From assembly GCF_009708215.1 (NCBI RefSeq), contig NZ_CP046175.1:2728001-2792000 (forward strand): a stretch of 64,000 nt of DNA, given 5' to 3'. The DNA comes from Occultella kanbiaonis. GTDB taxonomy: Bacteria; Actinomycetota; Actinomycetes; Actinomycetales; Beutenbergiaceae. The notes below the pieces were generated by a model. It ran no database searches. It was not told the origin of the DNA and saw only the letters and a list, made by a program, of their open reading frames with translations. Positions 1 to 7,638 of the stretch are shown piece after piece. Numbering within the stretch: the first letter of the stretch is position 1; each line of letters begins with the position of its first letter. The translations under genes and the position numbers were made by a program.

Positions 1-1186
1 GAGCGAAGTTCGCGTGCGACGGCTTCGTGGTGGCGCCGCTGATCGAGTCCACGACGATGTCGAGCTGGGCCTCGCTGAACAGCGGGTTCCCGGCCGCGAG
101 GGTCTGCGGGTTCAGCAGCGACTCGCGCGGCGGCGGGAAGTACAGGGACAGCGACGCGGAGTTCTCCGGGTTCGTGAAGAACGCCAGGAAGTTCGCCGCC
201 GCCTGCGTGTTCGCGCCCGCGGCCAGCACGCCGACGCCGGCCTGACCGACGATGTTCTCCTGCTGGGTGGGTCCGGCCGGGAGCGGGACGATGTCCCAGT
301 TGAACGAGCCGTCGAGGGAGGATGCCCGCGAGATCTGCGTGATCGTCATCGTCGTGTCGCCGGCGAAGAAGTCGGCGCTCGTGCCAGGCCCCGGGATGGC
401 GTTCTTGACGAACACCGCATCCTGGAACCACTCCAGGGCCGCGACCATCTCGGGGGAGTCGAACTCGCAGGTGGTGCCGTCCGCGCTCCAGGGCTCTGCG
501 TCCCAGCCACCCCAGACGCTGGCGAGGTTGGTCCAGTTCATGTAGTCGAAGTCTCGGACCACGAGGCCGGCGCCGCCGAGCGCGGCCACGGAGGCTGCGG
601 AGATGTCGCGGGCGGCGTCGTAGGTCCACCCGTCGGACGCGACCAGCTCGGCCGGGTTCGGTTGGCTCGCGGCTGCGAGCCGGTCCGTGTTCACGAACAT
701 CACGAACGGCGAGTTCGAGAACGGGTAGGCGTACAGGGCGTCGCCGTCCTCCCACAGCTCGAGGGCGCTCTCGCCGACGTCCTCGAAGTCGTAGCCCTCG
801 GTGCCGGAGAGGGTCTCGCGCACGTCCACGAGCGCCCCGGAGGAGACGAACTCGGGGGCGTTGGACTCGAAGATCCAGGCGAGGTCCGGCGCGTTCCCGC
901 CGGCGAGCTGGGTGGTCAGGTTGGTGGTGTAGTCCTCGAACGGGATGGTCTCGAACGTGACGGAGGAGACCTCGTCCGGGTGGTCGGCGATGTAGGCGTC
1001 GGCGATCTCCTGGAACAGGGCGAGGTGGTCCTCGGACGCGGTCCAGACCGTCATGCGCAGGTCGACGGGACCGTCGGCGGGCTCGTCGCCGGCATCGCCA
1101 TCGGAGCACGCGGCGAGCGCGGTGGTGCCGAGGGCGCCGATGCCCACCATGGACAGGAAGTGACGACGGCGGATCTGGGGATTCAT
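1..1186 (-). CDS. ABC transporter sugar-binding lipoprotein (family 1 solute-binding), 3' end cut by window edge
   Basis: Extracellular solute-binding protein that would deliver a carbohydrate to an ABC importer. The frame is open from the ATG at 1186-1184 to base 1, giving at least 395 residues; family members are usually 420-450, so a short C-terminus is missing. The N-terminus has an arginine cluster (RRRHFL), a hydrophobic stretch and a lipobox ending LAAC, the pattern of a Tat-exported lipoprotein. The body has the usual traits of the family (VTFETIPFEDY, GGNAPDLAWI, YPFSNSPFVMFVNTD, LAAFFTNPEN-like segments). An AAGGAG ribosome site sits 9 nt before the ATG. It lies 61 bp after the FAD oxidoreductase gene and is probably in the same operon. 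Permease genes would be expected just left of the window. The substrate cannot be told from sequence. Confidence 0.9.
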   Translation of the reverse strand, partial: MNPQIRRRHFLSMVGIGALGTTALAACSDGDAGDEPADGPVDLRMTVWTASEDHLALFQEIADAYIADHPDEVSSVTFETIPFEDYTTNLTTQLAGGNAPDLAWIFESNAPEFVSSGALVDVRETLSGTEGYDFEDVGESALELWEDGDALYAYPFSNSPFVMFVNTDRLAAASQPNPAELVASDGWTYDAARDISAASVAALGGAGLVVRDFDYMNWTNLASVWGGWDAEPWSADGTTCEFDSPEMVAALEWFQDAVFVKNAIPGPGTSADFFAGDTTMTITQISRASSLDGSFNWDIVPLPAGPTQQENIVGQAGVGVLAAGANTQAAANFLAFFTNPENSASLSLYFPPPRESLLNPQTLAAGNPLFSEAQLDIVVDSISGATTKPSHANFA

Positions 1187-1247
1187 GGGTTGCTGCTCCT
1201 TGGGGTGGGGGACTTCGTTGTCAGGACTCGGGGGTTCTCGGTGGCGC

Positions 1248-2876
1248 TCAGTAGGCGTAGACGCCGTCGGGCCAGCTCAGTTCGAAGCCGTCGGCCTCGA
1301 GGAGGTGCTGGAAGACCCCGACGGCGTCGGGGTCGGTGTGCACGTCGGCGGGGGTCAGGCCCTGGCTCAGGCAGTGCGCGGCGAGCATGCCGGCGGCCTC
1401 GCCCACGTTCCACTCCACGGGGTGCAGCCGGTAGCAGCCGTTCGTGATGTGGGTGACGCCGAGGTTCTTCGCACCGGCGAGCAGGTTCCCGCCGCCGCGG
1501 GGGATCAGCGCGCCGAGCGGGATCTGGAACGGCGCCGCGGGCACGTCGATGTAGTTGTCACCGCCGGTGGAGGGGTGCAGGTCGATCCGGTACATGCCGA
1601 CGCCGACACTGTCGGTGTAGGTGCGGGCCGTGTCCTCGCCGCGGGCGGCGGGGGAGACATCCTGCTCGGTGACCGTGGTCAGGGCGCGGATGCGGCGGCT
1701 CTCCCGGTGGTACGGGGCCATCGCGAGACCGTCCTCGGTGCCCATGACGTCCGGGCGCAGCCGCAGGCCGGGCCAGCCGGCGCCGCCGTCGGGCCGGGGT
1801 GCCTCGGTCTGCATCCAGTACAGCATCGAGAGGCTGAGCTGGCGGGCGTCCTCGAGCCGGGCCGCGGCGACGTCCTCGGGCACGTCGATGACGGGTGCCT
1901 CGAAGTAGTCGATGGACGGCCAGTTCACCAGGGTGAGGTCGCTGTCGAACGTGCCCTTGGCGAACATGTCCGCGGCGATGATCCGGCGGAAGGTCCACAG
2001 GTTCGTGTCGCCGGGGTTGGCGCTCTGATCGGCGACGACCGCGAGCACGTCGTCACCGGTGTTGGGCTCGAAGTGCCGGGAGGTGATCTCCAGGGTCCGC
2101 GGGTGCGGCGCGGTCCAGCTGACCAGTGGTGCGCCCCAGAACTCCGGCTGCACGGCGCGCCACTTCTCGTACTGCGCGGGCCTGGGGATCGTGTGGTCGG
2201 CCCCGGCCTGGTGCTCCACGGCGAAGCAGATGCTCAGCGCCTGGATGTTGTCCGGCTGCGCCTGCTCGGGAGCGCTCGGCTCGCCGGTCTCGGCCCGGGA
2301 CTCGAACCCGGTCACGTAGTCGATGCCGGCCAGGGGCAGCAGGTCCCCGAGCTCGGTGGCGTCGATGACGTAGTCCGCACTGACGCGAATGTGCGTGCCG
2401 CCGTCGACCGGGGCCAGGGTGACCGTGGCGACGACGCCGTCGACGGCGTCCGCGGCGACCGGGCGGTACCCGGTGAACAGGCGCAGCTGCCCGCTGGACC
2501 GGTACGGGGCGAGCATCTCCTCCAGCACCGCCACGGCGACGCGGGGCTCGTGGCACAGCTTGCTGACCCAGCCCGCGCCCGGGTTGAGATCGCTGCGGGC
2601 CGCGGCCTCGTCGGTGAGCGGGTAGGCCCGCCGGTAGTAGTCGCGGATCCCGTCGCGGTACCGGCGGTAGGACCGGGTGCAGCCGAAGTCCTCGATCCAG
2701 GGATGCTCGTCCAGGGGCACGCCCTGGGAGGTGGACTGTCCGCCGATCCACTCGAACTCCTCGGTGAGGACGACGGTGGCACCGGACCGTGCCGCGGCGA
2801 GGGCGGCGGCGACGCCGCCGAGCCCCCCACCGACCACGAGGACCTGGGTGTGTTCGTCCGCAATGTTGCCGCTCAT
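1248..2876 (-). CDS. FAD-dependent oxidoreductase (FAD_oxidored family)
   Basis: A 542-residue flavoprotein. The N-terminal Rossmann motif GGGLGG is at residues 16-21, followed by an acidic residue at the end of strand 2 (LTEEFEWIGGQ). The sequence GGQSTSQGVP and the repeated 'YVIDATELGDLLPLAG' type segment are typical of the FAD_oxidored group found next to carbohydrate-utilisation genes. The ATG at 2876 overlaps the stop of the upstream LacI gene by four bases (ATGA) and has an AAGGAG site 11 nt upstream; a longer start at 2960 would run deep into lacI and is unlikely. Its position between a LacI repressor and a sugar-binding protein suggests oxidation of an imported carbohydrate or derivative. 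That role is inference; the substrate is unknown. Confidence 0.88.
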   Translation of the reverse strand: MSGNIADEHTQVLVVGGGLGGVAAALAAARSGATVVLTEEFEWIGGQSTSQGVPLDEHPWIEDFGCTRSYRRYRDGIRDYYRRAYPLTDEAAARSDLNPGAGWVSKLCHEPRVAVAVLEEMLAPYRSSGQLRLFTGYRPVAADAVDGVVATVTLAPVDGGTHIRVSADYVIDATELGDLLPLAGIDYVTGFESRAETGEPSAPEQAQPDNIQALSICFAVEHQAGADHTIPRPAQYEKWRAVQPEFWGAPLVSWTAPHPRTLEITSRHFEPNTGDDVLAVVADQSANPGDTNLWTFRRIIAADMFAKGTFDSDLTLVNWPSIDYFEAPVIDVPEDVAAARLEDARQLSLSMLYWMQTEAPRPDGGAGWPGLRLRPDVMGTEDGLAMAPYHRESRRIRALTTVTEQDVSPAARGEDTARTYTDSVGVGMYRIDLHPSTGGDNYIDVPAAPFQIPLGALIPRGGGNLLAGAKNLGVTHITNGCYRLHPVEWNVGEAAGMLAAHCLSQGLTPADVHTDPDAVGVFQHLLEADGFELSWPDGVYAY

Positions 2877-3976
2877 CGGTGGGAGTTCTCCTTGGTGGTG
2901 CGTCTGGTGGTCGTGGATGTGGGTGGGGCAGCGATGGTCGAGCCGGTGAAGGTCTCGCACGGGATGAAGGCCTGCAGGTCCCGCTCCGGCTCGTCGCCGT
3001 GCGGGTCGGATGGCGTGAGCTGTCGGAGCACGATGCGCAGTGCTTCGGCGCCCATCTCGATGCGGGGGATGGTGAACCCGGCCCAGTCGACGACGCTCGG
3101 TTCACGCTGCTCCGGGTCGCCGAGGCGGGCGATCGACAGGTCCTCGGGTACCCGGAGACCGCGGGCGAGGGCCGCGCTGTAGACGTCGTGGGCCAGGTCC
3201 GAGACGGTGAGCACCGCGGTGATCCCGTGCTCGGTGAGGGTCCCGAAGAACTCGCCGGAGGTCAGGTCGGGGTCCTCGAACGTCACCGGCAGTTGCCCGG
3301 CGGCGCGCATCGCGCGCCGGTAGCCACGGACCCGGTCCTCGATGGACTCGTGCGGCGGGGTGACGGTGACCATGCCGATCCGCCGGTGTCCCAGCTCCAG
3401 GAGCTGGCGGGTGACGACGGCGGTCGCCTCGTCGTAGTCGGCGCCCGCGAACGGGACGGTGACGCCGGGGGCGGCGCGGCGGCCGACGAACGCGTACGGG
3501 AAGTCCTGGCTGGCCAGCGCGACGAGGTCCTGCGCGTGGGAGTGGCGACCCAGGAGGACGCACCCGTCGGCGACCCGGAGCCGGTGGAGCGCGCCGCCGT
3601 CGACCAGTGGTCCGCCGTGGTGGGCGGACATGGACGTGAACAGCACCAGGTCGACGCCGCGTTGCTGTGCCTCGCGCTCGACACCCTCGAGGAACGGCTG
3701 GTAGAAGTCACCGGCGCTGCTCGGGAAGACCGGCTCGTAGGTGTACACGCCGACGAGTGCGCTGTTGCCACCGGCCAGCCGCTGGGCGATCGGGTTGGCG
3801 ACGTAGCCGGTCCGCTCGATCGCGTCGAGTACCCGGCGGCGGGTGTCGTCGCCGACGCGGTGCTGGGTGATCCCGGTGCCGTTGAGGACCATCGAGACCA
3901 CTGTCTGGCTCACACCCGCGAGGCGGGCGACGTCAGCCTGGGTGACGCGGCCACCACCGGAGCGTCGTCGCGCCAT
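2873..3976 (-). CDS. LacI-family transcriptional regulator
   Basis: A 367-residue repressor-type regulator. The LacI helix-turn-helix lies at about residues 11-33 (VTQADVARLAGVSQTVVSMVL) followed by the hinge and a periplasmic-binding-like effector domain with two lobes. The chosen ATG (3976) has a GAGGAGG site 6 nt upstream; a start at 4060 would add 28 residues unlike the family and would cover the operator-bearing leader. It is the first gene of the operon lacI - FAD oxidoreductase - sugar-binding protein, with a four-base overlap to the next gene. A perfect 12-bp palindrome with the central CG typical of LacI operators lies 58 bp upstream, so autoregulation is likely. The effector is presumably the sugar or a derivative handled by the operon. 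Confidence 0.93.
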   Translation of the reverse strand: MARRRSGGGRVTQADVARLAGVSQTVVSMVLNGTGITQHRVGDDTRRRVLDAIERTGYVANPIAQRLAGGNSALVGVYTYEPVFPSSAGDFYQPFLEGVEREAQQRGVDLVLFTSMSAHHGGPLVDGGALHRLRVADGCVLLGRHSHAQDLVALASQDFPYAFVGRRAAPGVTVPFAGADYDEATAVVTRQLLELGHRRIGMVTVTPPHESIEDRVRGYRRAMRAAGQLPVTFEDPDLTSGEFFGTLTEHGITAVLTVSDLAHDVYSAALARGLRVPEDLSIARLGDPEQREPSVVDWAGFTIPRIEMGAEALRIVLRQLTPSDPHGDEPERDLQAFIPCETFTGSTIAAPPTSTTTRRTTKENSHR

Positions 3977-4322
3977 GCCTGCACCTCCTCGGACAGCTGC
4001 CGCGGATGCGGCACTGCCGAGGACGCAAGCGGGTTTTGCGCAAAACTGCAACCTCGTCACGGCAGGAAGACGGATTGACGCCGGATTGTGACCGATCTGA
4101 GACGTTCGCGGGCGGTGGCATTTTGCGTATTGCTCGATCAGGTCATCGCGGTGGGCCGCACTTGCCCGCCCACCGCCGTCGTCGTCGGCGAGGTCCTACC
4201 GCTCCTGCATTGTGAGCCCGGCGGGAAGGGGCGTGATGGCCGTGAGGATGGAGTCGCTGGTGGTGCTACCTGAGGCGATGGCGCCGAGGCGCGCGACCGA
4301 GGTGTCGTGGCGGCAGCGATGG
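3977..4322. other. 346-bp intergenic stretch between lacI and the QRSAGNRAV gene
   Basis: Holds the 5' leader and operator of the lacI operon and the 3' flank of the gene ending at 4323. An inverted repeat with 9-bp arms (4148-4156 GCGGTGGGC and 4168-4176 GCCCACCGC, 11-nt loop) may be the terminator for the minus-strand gene that ends at 4323. There is no T tract. I see no credible gene in it; open frames on the plus strand run antisense into the neighbour and have no family resemblance. Confidence 0.45.
4034..4045 (-). promoter_or_regulatory. LacI-type operator upstream of the lacI operon
   Basis: TTTTGCGCAAAA is a perfect 12-bp palindrome with a central CG pair, the hallmark of LacI-family operators. 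It lies 58 bp before the LacI start codon. A partial second copy (TTTTGCGTAT) occurs at 4121-4130, about 87 bp further upstream, and could serve as an auxiliary site for looping. The sequence match is direct; binding by the adjacent regulator is inference. Confidence 0.7.
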
Positions 4323-4994
4323 TCAGGCGGTCGGGGTGGAGCGGATCTCGGGTTCAGCCGCGATCTCAGCGGTGCGCTGGACAACGTCCCCGTGGTACTG
4401 GTCAACCAACGTCACGCTCTCCAAGGCGGCCCCGATCTGGCCCGCGGTGAGCACCGCGGTGGTGTGGAACTCAGCATGATCGGCTGGGCCGGTCTGCAGG
4501 ATCTGGAGCGAATCGGGCACGGTGAGGACGACCTGCACCCTCTTACTGTCGGGAATCCGCTCGCTGTTGGCCATCAGCGAGATCCCCGTGTTCGTGCCGG
4601 CCTTCCACGTGATCGGGCCGTTCTTCTTCGTGGGAGGCATCTGCTTGTCCGCGTTCGCCGCGAGCTTGCCGAGGTCGGCCCCTGACGGCCTGTTGAGGCG
4701 GTCGGCCCGCAGGACCAGGTGGGTCGTGTGATCGACCAGGGCGCCGGCGTCGAAGGTGTGCGCAGCGTTGTTCTGCTCCGCGTAGCGCTGTACCGGCAAA
4801 CCTGGGGCGGGCGGAGTACGTCGTTCGGCGGAGATGGCGGAACCGCGCAGCCAGAGATCGACTGCTCGATTCCCGGCGCTGCGCTGCAAGTCCGCCACGA
4901 ACGACTGCGGATTGCCGGCGGCCCTGGTGTGTGAGCCGACGCCAGCCCGGCTTGCACGATCGTGCTGCTCGTCGGGTGCTGAGCTGTACAGCAT
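4323..4994 (-). CDS. Hypothetical protein with LQRSAGNRAV motif (eCIS/DUF4157-associated type)
   Basis: A 223-residue protein without an enzyme domain I recognise. Residues 36-45 read LQRSAGNRAV, a motif that recurs in actinobacterial proteins linked to DUF4157 and extracellular contractile injection system (eCIS) cargo or polymorphic toxins. The VQR triplet that often follows in such proteins appears at 68-70 and again at 205-207. No signal peptide or membrane segment is evident. The C-terminal half (about 80-205) looks like a compact beta-rich domain of unknown function with a KKNGPITWKAG stretch. The gene lies 42 bp after the serine hydrolase gene on the same strand and may be the last gene of a SHOCT - hydrolase - this operon. 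No eCIS structural genes are visible in the window, so it would be an orphan. The motif is seen; the link to eCIS is family knowledge; function is unknown. Confidence 0.7.
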   Translation of the reverse strand: MLYSSAPDEQHDRASRAGVGSHTRAAGNPQSFVADLQRSAGNRAVDLWLRGSAISAERRTPPAPGLPVQRYAEQNNAAHTFDAGALVDHTTHLVLRADRLNRPSGADLGKLAANADKQMPPTKKNGPITWKAGTNTGISLMANSERIPDSKRVQVVLTVPDSLQILQTGPADHAEFHTTAVLTAGQIGAALESVTLVDQYHGDVVQRTAEIAAEPEIRSTPTA

Positions 4995-5036
4995 CAGGTC
5001 GCCCAGGACGGTCAGTGCGGGCAGGACCGTTGGGTC

Positions 5037-5951
5037 CTACAGCCGCGGCAGCACCTCGTCCCACACGGCTCGGAGCAGGTCGAACGGAACCCTCTCGTTG
5101 TGTGCGGTGATCGTGACCACGGCGCGTTGCTCGGGCAGCACGATCGAGAACTGGCCGTACTTGCCGTCGACGCGCCAGGCGCCGTCCACGGTGCTGTTCC
5201 AGACCTGGTAGCCGTACCCGGCCGTCGCCTCCGGTTCGTCGCCGCAGTGGGAGGTGTCGACGACGTCGGTGTGCATGGCATCGACGTAACCGGCTGGCAC
5301 CAGGGCGGTGCCCTCCCACTCGCCCCGCTGGAGCAGCAACCGGCCGAGGCGGGCGAGCTCGCCGGTGGTCAGGTGCAGCCCCTTGGCCGCCTCGGGGAAG
5401 CCCAGCGGGCAGCGGAACCACTGCGGCGTGGCGATGTGCAGCGGATCGAACAGCCGGGGCAGCAGGAACTCGCGCAGGTCCTGGCCGCTCACGGCGTGGA
5501 TGATCCGGCCGAGCAGGTAGGTGGATGCGTTCGAGTACTCGAACCGCTCCCCGGGCGCGCGCACGGGTTCCGTGGCGAGCCACCTGGCGGCGATGTCTGT
5601 GGGCGACTCGGAAGCCGGCTCGAACCAGTTGAACGGGTTGCCGGAGGACATCTGAAGCAGGTCCCGTACCGTGATCGACTCGTTGCGGGCTGCGGTCGGG
5701 ACACCGTCGAAGAAGCCGGCGACGGCGTCGTCGAGTCCCAGCAGTCCCTCACCTTGGGCGATCCCCACCGCGACCGCCGTGAACGTCTTGGACCCGGAGT
5801 AGATGTTCACCCGGTCGTCGGCGCGGAACCGGTGCTCGACCGGCTCGTGGCCCTCCCGGTGGACATGGATGCCGTACGCGCCGAGGTGCTGCTCGGCGTT
5901 GCGGAGGCGGAAGCCGGTCAGGAGGTTCGCGTCAGCAGTCACGGCGACCAT
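5037..5951 (-). CDS. Serine hydrolase, beta-lactamase (class C/PBP-like) family
   Basis: A 304-residue member of the penicillin-binding-protein-like serine hydrolases. The catalytic SxxK tetrad is S52-G-S-K55, the YxN motif is Y139-S-N141, and a K264-Y-G near the C-terminus takes the place of the KTG box. No signal peptide or membrane anchor is present with the chosen start, so the protein may be cytoplasmic, as for esterase-like relatives such as EstB. The ATG at 5951 lies 19 bp after the SHOCT gene stop; an upstream start would overlap that gene heavily in an implausible frame. The ribosome site is weak, consistent with translational coupling. Substrate unknown; esterase or peptidase activity is as likely as beta-lactam hydrolysis. 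Confidence 0.87.
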   Translation of the reverse strand: MVAVTADANLLTGFRLRNAEQHLGAYGIHVHREGHEPVEHRFRADDRVNIYSGSKTFTAVAVGIAQGEGLLGLDDAVAGFFDGVPTAARNESITVRDLLQMSSGNPFNWFEPASESPTDIAARWLATEPVRAPGERFEYSNASTYLLGRIIHAVSGQDLREFLLPRLFDPLHIATPQWFRCPLGFPEAAKGLHLTTGELARLGRLLLQRGEWEGTALVPAGYVDAMHTDVVDTSHCGDEPEATAGYGYQVWNSTVDGAWRVDGKYGQFSIVLPEQRAVVTITAHNERVPFDLLRAVWDEVLPRL

Positions 5952-5970
5952 CCTGGCGCAGGAGTGCCGC

Positions 5971-6318
5971 TCAGCCCAAGCGGCGGACCTCCGCCTGGTA
6001 CTCGTCCTCGGTGAGCAGGCCGTCCTTGCGCATCTGCGCCAGTTCCCGCAGGGCTGCGACGCGCTTCTCCGGATCGACCGCGCCGGGCAACGAGGCCGGT
6101 CCTTCGGCACCTGGCGACGCCGGGCGGTCGCCGTAGGTCCCGGCGTACGGCTGCGAGCCGGAGCCCGGGTGCGGCCCGCTGCCCTGCGGTCCGGGCCCGA
6201 CCGTCGGCGGGCCGGGACGCCGGGACGAGCGGACCGCCGCGAAGACGATCACGACCAGCACGACGGCGATCGCGACCATGATCAGCAGAACAAGCACGTG
6301 CCACAGTTGGGGGCGCAT
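5971..6318 (-). CDS. SHOCT-domain membrane protein
   Basis: A 115-residue protein with one N-terminal transmembrane helix (residues about 5-29), a Pro/Gly-rich disordered linker (33-75) and a C-terminal SHOCT domain (about 83-114, with the characteristic LRELAQMRKDGLLTEDEYQAE pattern). SHOCT domains are short oligomerisation or membrane-associated modules of unclear function. The ATG at 6318 follows a GGTGAG site. It is the first gene of the probable minus-strand operon with the serine hydrolase and the QRSAGNRAV protein, and is divergent from the membrane protein at 6397. Confidence 0.85.
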   Translation of the reverse strand: MRPQLWHVLVLLIMVAIAVVLVVIVFAAVRSSRRPGPPTVGPGPQGSGPHPGSGSQPYAGTYGDRPASPGAEGPASLPGAVDPEKRVAALRELAQMRKDGLLTEDEYQAEVRRLG

Positions 6319-6396
6319 CTGCTCACCGTAGAGCCATCGAGCGCGGCTGTGGCGCCATCGTGCCGTCGTGGCAGGGCGTGGACGGTGAGTTCCAGA

Positions 6397-7518
6397 ATGT
6401 GGATTGATCAGTACCATGCCGCGGTGACCACCAACGAGCAGAGCCCGACCGCCGCGGACACCGGGCAGCCCGAACGACCGAAGGACCCGTTGGCGGTCTT
6501 CCGCAGGTTCCCGACCGGCCTGGTCGTCTTCCTCGGCCTCATCGGCGCGGGCGGCGTGGCGCTGTTCCTCGCGAACAACGCCAAGGAGGTCCTGGCGACC
6601 TGTGGCAGCGACGGCGTGATGGTCGCGGGTGACATCTGCGAGACCAGGTCCCGTCGGAGCTTCAACACCACCACGTGGACCTACGAGGAGCGGCTGGAGT
6701 TCGCGCAGGCCCAGAACCTGGGTGCGATCGTCGCCGGCCTGGTGGTAGTCCTGATCGCCCTGATCGCGATCGGAGCGGTGGTCGTCAGGTGGCGCCGGGA
6801 CGTCGCGGTCGCCAACCAGCTCGCGAGCCAACAGGCCCCGCTGACCGCCTTCGCCACCACGACCGGTCTCGTGACGGGCTTCCTCACCCTGGTGGCCGGG
6901 CTCCTCGGCGGCTTCGGCGCGTTCCTGGCCGTCAGTGCCTCCGGCGGCAAGGGCAGCCCCGCGGTCGGCCTCGTACTCGGTGGGCTGATGCTGGTCGCCG
7001 CGCTCGGGGTCCTGCTGGCCGGCCGGCCGAAGGGCTGCACCCTCGTCTGGGCCTACCCGTCGGCGGTGCGCGTCGTGACCGAGAGCCGGGTCCACGACGT
7101 GCCCTGGCGGGACATGCAGTACCTGTCCACGCTCGGCAAGGACCGCAGCGAGTGGCTGTCCTGGGCCGGCCGCAAGGGCACCCTCGGTATCGACGACAAG
7201 GAGTTCTTCGCCGTCATGCAACGCACCATCAACGGGGCGGTCGCCACCGACGTGCGGCAGCGTTTCGAGGCGGGCGACACGATCGACTTCGGCGACGTCA
7301 AGGTCAGCAGCAGCACGATCGCCCTCAAGAAGAAGCAATTCCCCGTGTCGGCCATCCGCGGCATCACGGTCATGCGGGACAAGAACGGCACCTATTACGA
7401 GTTCCGTGACCAGCAGATCAAGGTGGCGGGGTCCGTCGGCGTGCAGACCGTCGCCAACGCGGACGTGCTTTTCGATCTGCTGGCCAAGCGGCTGAACATC
7501 TCCTTCCTGAACAACTGA
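6397..7518 (+). CDS. Multi-pass membrane protein of unknown function
   Basis: A 373-residue protein with about four transmembrane helices: roughly residues 35-57, 108-133, 165-190 and 198-217. The C-terminal 150 residues are soluble and resemble the PH-like cytoplasmic part of several actinobacterial integral membrane proteins (VRVVTESRVHDVPWRDMQYL, then a lysine-rich FPVSAIRGITVMRDKNGTYYEFRDQQIKV segment). Between helices 1 and 2 there is an extracytoplasmic loop with two cysteines. ATG 6397 has a GGTGAG site 7 nt upstream; GTG 6424 is an alternative that would give a leaderless message from the TACCAT box at 6412-6417. It is transcribed divergently from the SHOCT gene. I do not recognise a named family. 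Confidence 0.8.
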   Translation: MWIDQYHAAVTTNEQSPTAADTGQPERPKDPLAVFRRFPTGLVVFLGLIGAGGVALFLANNAKEVLATCGSDGVMVAGDICETRSRRSFNTTTWTYEERLEFAQAQNLGAIVAGLVVVLIALIAIGAVVVRWRRDVAVANQLASQQAPLTAFATTTGLVTGFLTLVAGLLGGFGAFLAVSASGGKGSPAVGLVLGGLMLVAALGVLLAGRPKGCTLVWAYPSAVRVVTESRVHDVPWRDMQYLSTLGKDRSEWLSWAGRKGTLGIDDKEFFAVMQRTINGAVATDVRQRFEAGDTIDFGDVKVSSSTIALKKKQFPVSAIRGITVMRDKNGTYYEFRDQQIKVAGSVGVQTVANADVLFDLLAKRLNISFLNN

Positions 7519-7595
7519 GGGCCCACCGGGGATCGGGCCGGGTCAGGTCCACCCCGACGCGCCGGCCGCCCTGGAGTGAATTAGCCAACATGGAC

Positions 7596-7638
7596 GGCAC
7601 GTATCTCGCGATGCTTTACTTAGGCAATGCTCACCTCT
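7596..7638 (+). promoter_or_regulatory. Promoter with DtxR/IdeR-like iron box for the siderophore operon
   Basis: Upstream of the ATG at 7627 is a TTTACT -10-like box (7615-7620) ending 6 nt before the start, with a TGGACG-like -35 about 18 bp further up, so the message is probably leaderless. The segment TTAGGCAATGCTCACCTCT (7620-7638) matches the actinobacterial iron-box consensus TTAGGTTAGCCTAACCTAA at about 12 of 19 positions and covers the start codon. Iron-loaded DtxR/IdeR would be expected to repress here. The regulator gene is not in the window. Confidence 0.6.

Noticed and set aside
14-1447. Long plus-strand open frame over the sugar-binding protein gene
   Set aside because: Antisense to a clear solute-binding protein with lipobox; composition is Arg/Gly/Val biased as expected for a shadow frame in high-GC DNA.
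4212-4685. Plus-strand ORF of 157 codons with ATG/GTG starts
   Set aside because: Antisense to the gene carrying the QRSAGNRAV motif and without recognisable features.
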